A DNA stretch of 64,000 nt from assembly GCF_014645835.1 (NCBI RefSeq), contig NZ_BMMM01000006.1:180960-244959 (forward strand), written 5' to 3'. The position numbers and the translations under genes are program-made. This DNA is from Streptomyces albiflavescens (lineage in GTDB: Bacteria; Actinomycetota; Actinomycetes; Streptomycetales; Streptomycetaceae). The notes under the pieces were generated by a model. It had not been told where the DNA came from, did no database searches, and was given only the letters and a program-made list of their open reading frames with translations. Positions 28,459 through 35,657 of the stretch are shown here, piece by piece. Each line of letters opens with the position of its first letter. Position 1 is the stretch's first letter.

Positions 28459-29564
28459 TGAGTGAGCGACGACGAGGGCTGGGGCGGGGCCTCGGCGCAC
28501 TGATCCCGGCGGCTCCGACCGGAGAGAACGCGGCTTCTTCGGCTTCCTCGGCAGCGGGTGGATCCTCCACCTCACCGACGGCCGTACCCGTGCTCACCGC
28601 GGAGCGCGGGGTGGCGGCGGCGAAGGTGGCCACACTGCCGCCTGTTTCACATGAAACGGAGGAACCTTCGGCGAATGGAGCCCTGGAGGCTTCCTCTGCG
28701 CCTCTCAGTGCTCACTTCGCCGAACTGCCCCTCGACTTCATCACCCCCAACCCACGCCAGCCCCGTGAGGTGTTCGACGAAGACGCACTTGCTGAACTCG
28801 TCACCTCCATCAAGGAAGTCGGGCTGCTCCAGCCGGTCGTCGTTCGGCAGGTGGGCCCGGCGCGCTACGAGCTCATCATGGGCGAGCGGCGCTTCCGGGC
28901 GTGCCGTGAGGCGGGGCTGGAGGCCATTCCGGCGATCGTGCGGGCCACGGAGGACGAGAAGCTCCTCCTGGACGCCCTGCTGGAGAACCTGCACCGCGCC
29001 CAGTTGAACCCGCTGGAAGAGGCGGCCGCCTACGACCAGCTGCTCAAGGACTTCAACTGCACGCACGACCAGCTGGCGGACCGCATCGGCCGCTCGCGCC
29101 CGCAGGTCTCCAACACCCTGCGTCTACTGAAGCTCTCGCCGGCGGTCCAGCGTCGCGTTGCCGCCGGAGTCCTTTCCGCGGGGCATGCACGAGCTCTGCT
29201 CTCCGTCGATGACTCGGAGGAGCAGGACCGGCTCGCTCACCGCATTGTGGCCGAGGGGCTTTCGGTGCGGGCGGTCGAGGAGATCGTCACCCTCATGGGA
29301 TCGCGGCCGCAGACCGCGCCGCGTTCCAAGGGGCCGCGAGCCGGCGCTCGGCTCTCTCCGGCGCTGAGTGATCTGGCAACGCGCCTCTCGGACCGTTTCG
29401 AGACGCGGGTGAAGGTCGATCTGGGGCAGAAGAAAGGCAAGATCACCGTCGAGTTCGCCTCGATGGACGACCTTGAGCGCATCCTGGGCACTCTCGCCCC
29501 GGGCGAGGGTCCGGTCCTTCAGAACAGCCTCCTGGACGGTGGCTCCGAGGACACGGAAGACTGA
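28458..29564 (+). CDS. parB: Chromosome-partitioning protein ParB
   Basis: 368 residues from GTG 28458 overlapping the parA stop by one base, GGAGGGG upstream. A CTP-dependent clamp that loads at parS and spreads. N-terminal RRRGLGRGLGALIP is the ParA-contacting motif. The Srx-like N domain has LDFITPNPRQPREVFDEDAL and the CTP/parS motif GERRFRACREAGL with ENLHRAQLNPLEEA. The helix-turn-helix is DQLADRIGRSRPQVSNTLRL. The C-terminal dimer domain lies at about 300-360. Its targets are the many parS sites in this window. Confidence 0.97.
   Translation: MSERRRGLGRGLGALIPAAPTGENAASSASSAAGGSSTSPTAVPVLTAERGVAAAKVATLPPVSHETEEPSANGALEASSAPLSAHFAELPLDFITPNPRQPREVFDEDALAELVTSIKEVGLLQPVVVRQVGPARYELIMGERRFRACREAGLEAIPAIVRATEDEKLLLDALLENLHRAQLNPLEEAAAYDQLLKDFNCTHDQLADRIGRSRPQVSNTLRLLKLSPAVQRRVAAGVLSAGHARALLSVDDSEEQDRLAHRIVAEGLSVRAVEEIVTLMGSRPQTAPRSKGPRAGARLSPALSDLATRLSDRFETRVKVDLGQKKGKITVEFASMDDLERILGTLAPGEGPVLQNSLLDGGSEDTED
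28644..28657. other. parS site (one mismatch, inside parB)
   Basis: GTTTCACATGAAAC, still a perfect palindrome-like variant with CA-TG centre, in the ParB linker coding region. Confidence 0.7.
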
Positions 29565-29607
29565 GTCGCTCAGCGGCGGGTTGAACTTCACAAGTCGAAC
29601 AGCAGCG

Positions 29608-29642
29608 CGGGCCGTGTCCGGTGTGTACCGGAACACGGCCCG
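29608..29642 (+). terminator. Terminator after parB
   Basis: CGGGCCGTGT / ACACGGCCCG with inner CCGGT / ACCGG and a GTGT loop, followed by CTCTTTGCTTT. Confidence 0.75.
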
Positions 29643-29744
29643 CTCTTTGCTTTCTGACGGTATCGATGGAATCGCATCGTGGATACGATGCGATCGGGTA
29701 TGGCGCATCCACCTGGCGGCACCTTCATTGGGGAGGCGGGGGCC

Positions 29745-30002
29745 ATGCAAACCGTGAGCCGCACCGGACTGGTGACCGCGGGCCTGGGCCTGGGAGCGGT
29801 CGGCGGCTTCGTCGGCAGCCTGCTCAGGGAGCGAAGCGCTCTGACAGCCGCCCGCGATGCTGCGGGCGAAGGAAGCGAGGAACATCCTTCATGGGGCGCC
29901 GGCTCGTACCGCTCACGCTGGACAACCTTCAGGACCTTCCCAACCGCTGTCGCGCGTGTGTCTTCTGGGAGCTGGATCCAGTCAGCGGTGAGGCCGCGGT
30001 AA
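29745..30002 (+). CDS. Possible small Gly-rich membrane protein
   Basis: 85 residues from ATG 29745 with GGGGAGG upstream. The first 48 codons show strong third-base GC and encode a hydrophobic, Gly-rich helix (GLVTAGLGLGAVGGFVGSLL) followed by RERSALTAARDAAGE. The last third overlaps the next gene in another frame and looks non-coding in composition. It may be a genuine short membrane protein or a remnant; I see no family. Confidence 0.35.
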   Translation: MQTVSRTGLVTAGLGLGAVGGFVGSLLRERSALTAARDAAGEGSEEHPSWGAGSYRSRWTTFRTFPTAVARVSSGSWIQSAVRPR

Positions 30003-30508
30003 ACGCGGGCACTCCCGCCCTGGAAAAGGAAGCCTGGATCTCTGCGGTCCTGTTGGACTGGGGTTCCTGCGGCCGTGTCGTCTACGTGGACGACGTACCG
30101 GTCGGCTTCGTGCTGTATGCGCCCCCCGCCTACGTCCCCCGCTCAACAGCATTTCCCACGAGCCCGGTGTCGCCGGACGCGGTTCAGCTGATGACCGCCT
30201 TCATCATGCCGGGCTATCAGGGTCAGGGACTCGGCCGGGTGATGGTCCAGACGGTCGCCAAGGATCTGCTGCGCCGTGGCTTCAAAGCGATCGAGGCCTT
30301 CGGGGACGCGCGGTGGAAGGAACCGGCCTGTGTGCTGCCCGCCGACCATCTGCTCGCTGTTGGCTTCAAGACGGTCCGGCCGCACCCCACCTATCCACGG
30401 CTGAGGCTGGAGCTGCGAACGACGCTCTCCTGGAAGGAGGACGTCGAGCTGGCGCTGGACCGCCTCCTGGGAGCGGTACAGAAAGAACCGGCACTCCGTC
30501 CCCTGTAG
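29891..30508 (+). CDS. GNAT-family N-acetyltransferase
   Basis: 205 residues from ATG 29891 with GAGGAA upstream. Typical acetyl-CoA motif A: QLMTAFIMPGYQGQGLGRVM followed by VQTVAKDLLRRG. N-terminal RRLVPLTLDNLQDLPNRCRACVFWELDP and GRVVYVDDVPVGFVLYAPP precede it. The substrate is unknown. Position between parB and trxA is conserved in Streptomyces (SCO3888-like, from memory). It ends 22 bp before a terminator shared with trxA. Confidence 0.85.
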   Translation: MGRRLVPLTLDNLQDLPNRCRACVFWELDPVSGEAAVNAGTPALEKEAWISAVLLDWGSCGRVVYVDDVPVGFVLYAPPAYVPRSTAFPTSPVSPDAVQLMTAFIMPGYQGQGLGRVMVQTVAKDLLRRGFKAIEAFGDARWKEPACVLPADHLLAVGFKTVRPHPTYPRLRLELRTTLSWKEDVELALDRLLGAVQKEPALRPL

Positions 30509-30529
30509 CCGGCGCTCTGCCTATACGGC

Positions 30530-30561
30530 GAATGGGCCAGCCCTTCCGGGCTGGCCCATTC
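30530..30561. terminator. Bidirectional terminator between GNAT gene and trxA
   Basis: A perfect 14-base stem GAATGGGCCAGCCC / GGGCTGGCCCATTC with loop TTCC. A parS site begins three bases later. Confidence 0.85.
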
Positions 30562-30563
30562 GT

Positions 30564-30577
30564 GTTTCACGTGAAAC
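30564..30577. other. parS site (perfect)
   Basis: GTTTCACGTGAAAC between a terminator and the trxA stop codon. Confidence 0.92.
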
Positions 30578-30604
30578 GTACGGCGCTCGTGCGGCCGTCA
30601 CCGA

Positions 30605-30937
30605 CTACTCGGCGATGAAGTCCTCAAGGTCGCGAACGATCGCGGCCTTCGGCTTCGCACCGACGATGGTCTTGGCGACCTCGCCACCCTGGTAGACGTT
30701 CAGGGTCGGGATCGACATGACGCCGTACTTGGCGGCCGTGCCCGGGTTCTCGTCGATGTTGAGCTTGACGATCTCGATCTTGTCGCCGTACTCGGCGGCG
30801 ATCGCCTCGAGGGACGGAGCGATCTGGCGGCACGGACCGCACCAGGCGGCCCAGAAGTCCACCAGGACGGGCTTGTCGCTCTTGAGGACGTCCTGCTCGA
30901 AGGAGTCGTCGGTCACATTCTTCAGGGTGCCGGCCAC
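30605..30937 (-). CDS. trxA: Thioredoxin
   Basis: 110 residues from GTG 30937 with AAGGAG upstream, 43 bp after trxB. Reduces protein disulfides in the cytoplasm. Active site WCGPC with Cys33 and Cys36, cis-proline segment VMSIPTLNVYQGGE. Reduced by the TrxB encoded just upstream, with which it forms an operon. Confidence 0.98.
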   Translation of the reverse strand: MAGTLKNVTDDSFEQDVLKSDKPVLVDFWAAWCGPCRQIAPSLEAIAAEYGDKIEIVKLNIDENPGTAAKYGVMSIPTLNVYQGGEVAKTIVGAKPKAAIVRDLEDFIAE

Positions 30938-30980
30938 GGCGGGCTCCTTAACTTGATTCTGCGGTGAGGCGGATGGGGGA

Positions 30981-31946
30981 TTAGACGGTGGCGGTCGCGG
31001 CAGCGGTCTCGCTGTCCGCGAGAGCGGCGAGGTAGCGCTCCGCGTCGAGGGCGGCCGAGCAACCGGTGCCGGCCGCGGTGATCGCCTGGCGGTACGTGTG
31101 GTCGACCACGTCACCGGCGCCGAAGACACCGGTCAGGTTTGTCCGGGTCGAAGGTGCCTCAACCTTCAGGTAGCCCTCGTCGTCCAGCTCGAGCTGACCC
31201 TTGAAGAGCTCGGTGCGCGGGTCGTGACCGATCGCGATGAACAGGCCGGTGACCGGGAGTTCCGAAGTCTCCCCGGTCTTCAGGTTGCGCAGCGTCAGGC
31301 CTTCGAGCTTGGGGCTGCCCTTGATCTCGGCGACCTCGCTGTCCCAGACGAACTTGATCTTCGGGTCGGCGAAGGCGCGCTCCTGCATCGCCTTCGAGGC
31401 GCGCAGGCTGTCCCGGCGGTGGACGATCGTCACGGACTTGGCGAAGCGGGAGAGGAAGGTGGCCTCCTCCATCGCGGTGTCACCACCGCCGATCACGGCG
31501 ATGTCCTGGTCCTTGAAGAAGAAGCCGTCACAGGTCGCGCACCAGGAGACGCCACGACCGGAGAGGGCGTCCTCGTTGGGCAGGGCGAGCTTGCGGTGCT
31601 GGGAGCCCGTCGTGACGATGACAGCCTTGGCGTGGTGCACGGTGCCCGACGTGTCCGTGACGGTCTTGATCTCGCCCGTCAGGTCGACGGCGACGATGTC
31701 ATCCGGAACCAGCTCGGCACCGAAGCGCTCGGCTTGGGCGCGCATGTTGTCCATGAGCTCGGGGCCCATGATGCCGTCCTGGAAGCCGGGGAAGTTCTCC
31801 ACCTCGGTCGTGGTCATCAGGGCACCGCCTGCGGTGACGGCGCCCTCGAACACCAGCGGCTTCAGCGACGCGCGCGCGGTGTAGAGCGCTGCCGTGTAGC
31901 CGGCGGGCCCGGAGCCGATGATGATCACGTTACGGACGTCGCTCAC
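30981..31946 (-). CDS. trxB: Thioredoxin reductase (NADPH)
   Basis: 321 residues from GTG 31946 with GAGGAATC upstream; the longer frame has no homology. FAD-binding GSGPAG at 11-16, redox-active CATC at 136-139, NADPH-binding VIGGGDTAMEEA and C-terminal FAD motif GVFGAGDVVD. Transfers electrons from NADPH to thioredoxin. A SigR-type promoter is visible upstream, fitting the known disulfide-stress control of trxBA in Streptomyces. Confidence 0.98.
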   Translation of the reverse strand: MSDVRNVIIIGSGPAGYTAALYTARASLKPLVFEGAVTAGGALMTTTEVENFPGFQDGIMGPELMDNMRAQAERFGAELVPDDIVAVDLTGEIKTVTDTSGTVHHAKAVIVTTGSQHRKLALPNEDALSGRGVSWCATCDGFFFKDQDIAVIGGGDTAMEEATFLSRFAKSVTIVHRRDSLRASKAMQERAFADPKIKFVWDSEVAEIKGSPKLEGLTLRNLKTGETSELPVTGLFIAIGHDPRTELFKGQLELDDEGYLKVEAPSTRTNLTGVFGAGDVVDHTYRQAITAAGTGCSAALDAERYLAALADSETAAATATV

Positions 31947-32016
31947 GGCTTGATTCCTCGTCTCTGGAGAATGCTGCGTACCGGTGGGAGCCTCTCTCAG
32001 TACTCTCACCCCACCC

Positions 32017-32043
32017 AACGGATCCTAAGGGGCTTCAATTCCC
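32017..32043 (-). promoter_or_regulatory. SigR-type promoter of trxBA
   Basis: On the minus strand GGGAAT (32038-32043) is followed after exactly 18 bases by GTT (32017-32019), matching the published SigR consensus, about 70 bases upstream of trxB. Confidence 0.82.
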
Positions 32044-32127
32044 GGTGTGTCCGGGCACACGGAGACGCGCAACCGCACAGAGATGCCATGCGGTATCCGG
32101 GGAGGAGACGGTGGGCTACTGACGTCC

Positions 32128-33075
32128 TCAGGACTTGGCGTAGGACTGGGTCAGCAGCAGCTTGCCGGGGGATGTCGAGCCCTGTTTCTCGCACGCGTCG
32201 TCGACGATGTAGGCCGCGACTTTCGTGCTGTCGGAGGCGTCGGGCTGCACGACGAGATAGACGCTCGTCCCCTTGTAGGTGCCCTTCTCGGCAGCGAGGA
32301 CTACCCCACTGTTGCCTGTCCCCTGCTGGACGCAGTCAGGGACGGGAACGGTGGGCGAGATCAAGGTGCCGACCCCGCCGGAGTCGGTCTCCGCGCCATT
32401 GGATTCAATGCCCCAGGGCTTCGCGCTGCCGGAACGGCTGCCCGTGCTCTTGTTCTTCGCGAGGAGATCCGCGACGTGATGCTTCAGCTGTCCCTCGGAG
32501 AAGGTGACCGTCGAGCCCGATTCCTGCGTCGTTGTCGTCTCGGAGCCCTTGCCGTCGCCGCCCATCGACTGTACGAGGATCGCGCCCAGCCCCAGAGCGG
32601 CGGCCGTGAAGACCGTGCCGAGAACCGCCGCCCTGCGCCGCCCACGCCGTACTCGGTGGGCACGGCCGGGGCCGGTGGACGCACGGGGATGTCCCGAGGG
32701 ACGGTCTGCGGACGAAGTGGGGCCCGAGTCGGCCGCTGCGACGGAGAGGCCGGCGGTGGATGTTTCACGTGGAACACTCGCCCCGTCGTCCGCCGCGCCG
32801 GATGCGTGATCGGGCGACGTGGCACTCAGCAAGGCTTCCGCGGCCAGGGCGGCATCGATGCGCCCGGCCACGTCGTCGGGCATCCGCGTCGGGCCCGGCA
32901 AGGTGCCGAGAAGACCCCGGATCTCCTCCAGCGAGTCGTACACGTCGGCACAGAGCACACAGCCTTCGAGGTGCTGTCGCACGTTCGCGGTACGGGCAGG
33001 CGGGAGCAGACCTTCGGTGAGGTCGGAGAGTTCCGCGACGTCCGGGTGCCCGGCCGTATCCGTCGTGGATGTCAC
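32128..33075 (-). CDS. Anti-sigma factor of SigM (zinc-binding, membrane-anchored)
   Basis: 315 residues from GTG 33075, overlapping the sigM stop (GTGA). N-terminal ZAS-type zinc motif H35-x3-C39-x2-C42 (QHLEGCVLC) should bind SigM. A disordered Ser/Pro linker with a parS site in its coding DNA follows, then one transmembrane helix (AAVLGTVFTAAALGLGAILV) and an extracellular C-terminal domain of about 110 residues with Cys in VPDCVQQ and DDACEKQ. This is the topology of a sensor that releases its sigma factor on an envelope signal. It corresponds to RsmA next to SigM in mycobacteria, which lacks such a clear ectodomain as far as I recall. Confidence 0.85.
   Translation of the reverse strand: MTSTTDTAGHPDVAELSDLTEGLLPPARTANVRQHLEGCVLCADVYDSLEEIRGLLGTLPGPTRMPDDVAGRIDAALAAEALLSATSPDHASGAADDGASVPRETSTAGLSVAAADSGPTSSADRPSGHPRASTGPGRAHRVRRGRRRAAVLGTVFTAAALGLGAILVQSMGGDGKGSETTTTQESGSTVTFSEGQLKHHVADLLAKNKSTGSRSGSAKPWGIESNGAETDSGGVGTLISPTVPVPDCVQQGTGNSGVVLAAEKGTYKGTSVYLVVQPDASDSTKVAAYIVDDACEKQGSTSPGKLLLTQSYAKS
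32762..32775. other. parS site (one mismatch, inside anti-sigma gene)
   Basis: GTTTCACGTGGAAC in the linker-coding part of the anti-sigma gene. Confidence 0.75.
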
Positions 33076-33788
33076 GCTCGCCCACCTCCGCCCTTCACAG
33101 CAGCTGAATCGCTTGGCCCTGCATCGTGTGGTCCCGCTGCCGGTGGGACGGATGTCCCCTGCGTCCGGTTCCTTCCGCCGCCCGACTTCTTGCTGTCTTT
33201 GTCGCTCCCGTTCTCCGTACGGAGATGGGTGAGCAGCGGGAGCAGTCTGGCTCTGCCGCGTGCGCAACGGCTCTTCACGGTGCCGGTCGGCACATCGAGG
33301 ATGCGGGCCGCCTCCGCCACGGGGTAGCCCTGCATGTCCACCAGGACGAGGGCGGCACGCTGGTCGGCCGGGAGCGTGCCCAGTGCTTCCAGGAGTTCGC
33401 GGTGCAGATCGTTGCGCTCAGCCGGAGCGGAGGCGGACTCGTGCGGTTCGAGGAGCTGCTCCAGGCGTTCGGTGTCGTCGACGGGAGAGGTCTTCCTGGT
33501 GGCGGCCTTGCGGGCGCGGTCCAGGCAGGCGTTCACCGTGATGCGGTGCAGCCAGGTCGTGACGGCCGACTGGCCGCGGAAGGTGTGGGCGGCTCGGTAG
33601 GCGGAGACCAGCGCGTCCTGGACGGCGTCAGCGGCCTCCTCGCGGTCTCCCAGCGTCCGCAGCGCCACCGCCCACAGTCGGTCGCGGTGACGCCGTACGA
33701 GCTCACCGAAGGCGTCGGGATCGCCCTCTACATGGCGGGCGAGGAGATCCTGATCGCTTGCTTCGCCGTATCCGGCTTCATCGGCCAT
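33072..33788 (-). CDS. sigM: ECF sigma factor SigM
   Basis: 238 residues from ATG 33788 with GGGAGGGGG upstream. Region 2: DAFGELVRRHRDRLWAVALR, then DREEAADAVQDALVSAYRAA and WLHRITVNACLDRARK. Region 4: LGTLPADQRAALVLVDMQGY, then VAEAARILDVPTGTVKSR. A 45-residue disordered tail follows. It lies 29 bp after the pseudokinase gene and is coupled to its anti-sigma gene, in the order found in the mycobacterial mviN-sigM-rsmA locus, so a role in envelope or redox stress is likely. Confidence 0.93.
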   Translation of the reverse strand: MADEAGYGEASDQDLLARHVEGDPDAFGELVRRHRDRLWAVALRTLGDREEAADAVQDALVSAYRAAHTFRGQSAVTTWLHRITVNACLDRARKAATRKTSPVDDTERLEQLLEPHESASAPAERNDLHRELLEALGTLPADQRAALVLVDMQGYPVAEAARILDVPTGTVKSRCARGRARLLPLLTHLRTENGSDKDSKKSGGGRNRTQGTSVPPAAGPHDAGPSDSAAVKGGGGRA

Positions 33789-33817
33789 CGGACCCCCTCC
33801 CCTTCGCCTTCGAGCCG

Positions 33818-35539
33818 TCAGCCGGTGAACTTCACGTCCGTGATGGCCTGCTTGTAGCCGTCGCCGCTGTACTGGTCACCGGCCGCACGTGGCATCGCGG
33901 TGATCCACAGCAGCACGTGCTGGCTCTTCACCTTCTTGCCGATCGTGATTTTCGCGGTGGTGCCGCTCGTCGTCACGGTCCCGATCTTCGTCATCGACTC
34001 CAGGGGAGTCGATGAGCTCGCCGAGTCCGTGGCGTAGAGGGTGATCGTCGTGTGGTCACCCGGATACAGGAGCCCTATCGAGGCGGCCGAGATCGTCTGC
34101 TGCGAGCCGAGGTCGTAGACGATCCCGACACCGGGCTTGAAGGACGGCTTCATCTCAGGACCGTCTACGAAGCTCTTGGTCCGCCAATACGTCGAGCTGT
34201 TGCCGTCGTACGTGTTGTCCACGTCCTCAGGTGCCTGGGCGTCCCCCTTCGCGACGTACTCCTGGGCACCCTGGATCTTGATCTGCTTGACCGGCTTGGT
34301 CTTGTCGCCGTTCTTGTCGTTGCCGTCGTTCGTGTGGGTCCGGTTGGTGTTGTCGTCCGACTTGCCGCGGTCCATCAGCGCGTCGGCGAGCTGCCAGCTA
34401 CCAAGGCCCAGCGCGGCGATGAGGAGCGCCGACACGGCCCACTTGAGGGCTTTGCCGGTACGGCTCTGCAGCGGGGGCGGCGGGGCCGGTACGGGCTGCG
34501 TGACACCCGGACGCGGGGCAGGGCGCCCGTACGTGCCCTGCTGATACGTCGTGCGCTGGTATTCGGGCGGGGCGGTGAACGCCGGCTCCGGCGGGCGGAT
34601 GCGGGGCATCTCGCTGATCGCCTTCACCAGCTCCTCCGGCGTGGTGCACGGGGATTCATGGCGGGAGGCGGTCGCGCCGTCGTTGGCGAGCGCACGCATG
34701 GCGAGCTCCGACAGGCCCCGGTGAACACCGGCGCGTACCTGATCGGGGGCGATGAGACCGACGCCCTTGGGCAGCCCGGAGAGGCCGTACGCGTCGTTCT
34801 CGTACGGCCAGCGCTGGGTGAGCGCGGCGTACAGGAGCGCGCCGATCGCCTCCGTGTCGGTGCGTTGGGGGGTGTCGGAGCTGATGCCGCGCAGCGCGGC
34901 GTTCACTGCGAGCCCCCGGATGCGCCATTGGCCGGACGAGGTGCGCAGCACGGCGCCCGGGGTCAGCCGCAGATGCGCGAGGCCCTCACGATGCGCTGCG
35001 GCCATGGCCTGGGAGACCTGGCTGACCATCTGGTAGGCGTCGTGCACTTCGAGCGGGCCCGGGGTCAGGAGCGTCGTCAGCTCCGTGGCGTCCGGCAGCC
35101 ACTCGTGCACGACATAGACGAGGTCGTTCTCCTCGACCGCGTCCAGGACCTGGACGAAGCGGGGATCGCCCAGCAGGGCGGACGAGCGGGCCGCCGCCAG
35201 TACCGAGCGGGCCCGCGGATGGTCGGCGGGCAGCAGGTGCACGCCGACGGCGCGGCGGAGTTTCTCGTCCACCGCACGCCAACTGCTGAAACCGTCCAGA
35301 CGGGTGACGCACTCCTCAAGGCGGTAGCGTCTGGCGAGCTTGTGACCGCTGTGCAACTCGGGCGGTGAGGCCTTTTCGGGACGCTCGGTCCCGCCGCTCC
35401 CCTGTGCCTCTTCGCTCTCCGTGTCCCGCTCCCGGTTCTGGGCCACCCCGTCGGCCGTGGACTGGTCCGCCTTGGCGGTCAGCGGCTCGTCACCGCTGTT
35501 GTCTGCCACGTCGACGGCAGCCGTGCTCCGTTCCGCCAC
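33818..35539 (-). CDS. MviN-associated pseudokinase with transmembrane helix and extracellular sugar-binding-like domain
   Basis: 573 residues from GTG 35539. Residues about 65-330 have a kinase-like fold (HKLARRYRLEECVTRLDGFS) but every catalytic motif is lost: the ATP lysine position reads VGVHLLPAD, HRD is replaced by HLRLTPGAVL and DFG by IRGLAVNAAL. A Pro/Tyr-rich linker, one membrane helix (ALKWAVSALLIAALGLGSWQ) and an extracellular discoidin/F5-F8-like domain (about 430-573: DNTYDGNSSTYWRT, GIVYDLGSQQTISAASI) follow. In mycobacteria this pseudokinase and ectodomain are fused to MurJ (MviN); here they are a separate gene 118 bp downstream of murJ, likely regulating lipid II flipping. 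Confidence 0.88.
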   Translation of the reverse strand: MAERSTAAVDVADNSGDEPLTAKADQSTADGVAQNRERDTESEEAQGSGGTERPEKASPPELHSGHKLARRYRLEECVTRLDGFSSWRAVDEKLRRAVGVHLLPADHPRARSVLAAARSSALLGDPRFVQVLDAVEENDLVYVVHEWLPDATELTTLLTPGPLEVHDAYQMVSQVSQAMAAAHREGLAHLRLTPGAVLRTSSGQWRIRGLAVNAALRGISSDTPQRTDTEAIGALLYAALTQRWPYENDAYGLSGLPKGVGLIAPDQVRAGVHRGLSELAMRALANDGATASRHESPCTTPEELVKAISEMPRIRPPEPAFTAPPEYQRTTYQQGTYGRPAPRPGVTQPVPAPPPPLQSRTGKALKWAVSALLIAALGLGSWQLADALMDRGKSDDNTNRTHTNDGNDKNGDKTKPVKQIKIQGAQEYVAKGDAQAPEDVDNTYDGNSSTYWRTKSFVDGPEMKPSFKPGVGIVYDLGSQQTISAASIGLLYPGDHTTITLYATDSASSSTPLESMTKIGTVTTSGTTAKITIGKKVKSQHVLLWITAMPRAAGDQYSGDGYKQAITDVKFTG

Positions 35540-35657
35540 CGTCGTTCCTGCCTCCCCATCCGTTGCGCGCTGTCCGCCGCAGAAACCAATTGTGCCCACA
35601 GTCCGGCGCTATGCACGACACACGGCGACGGACGATGGTTGTGCGCATACCCCCGCC

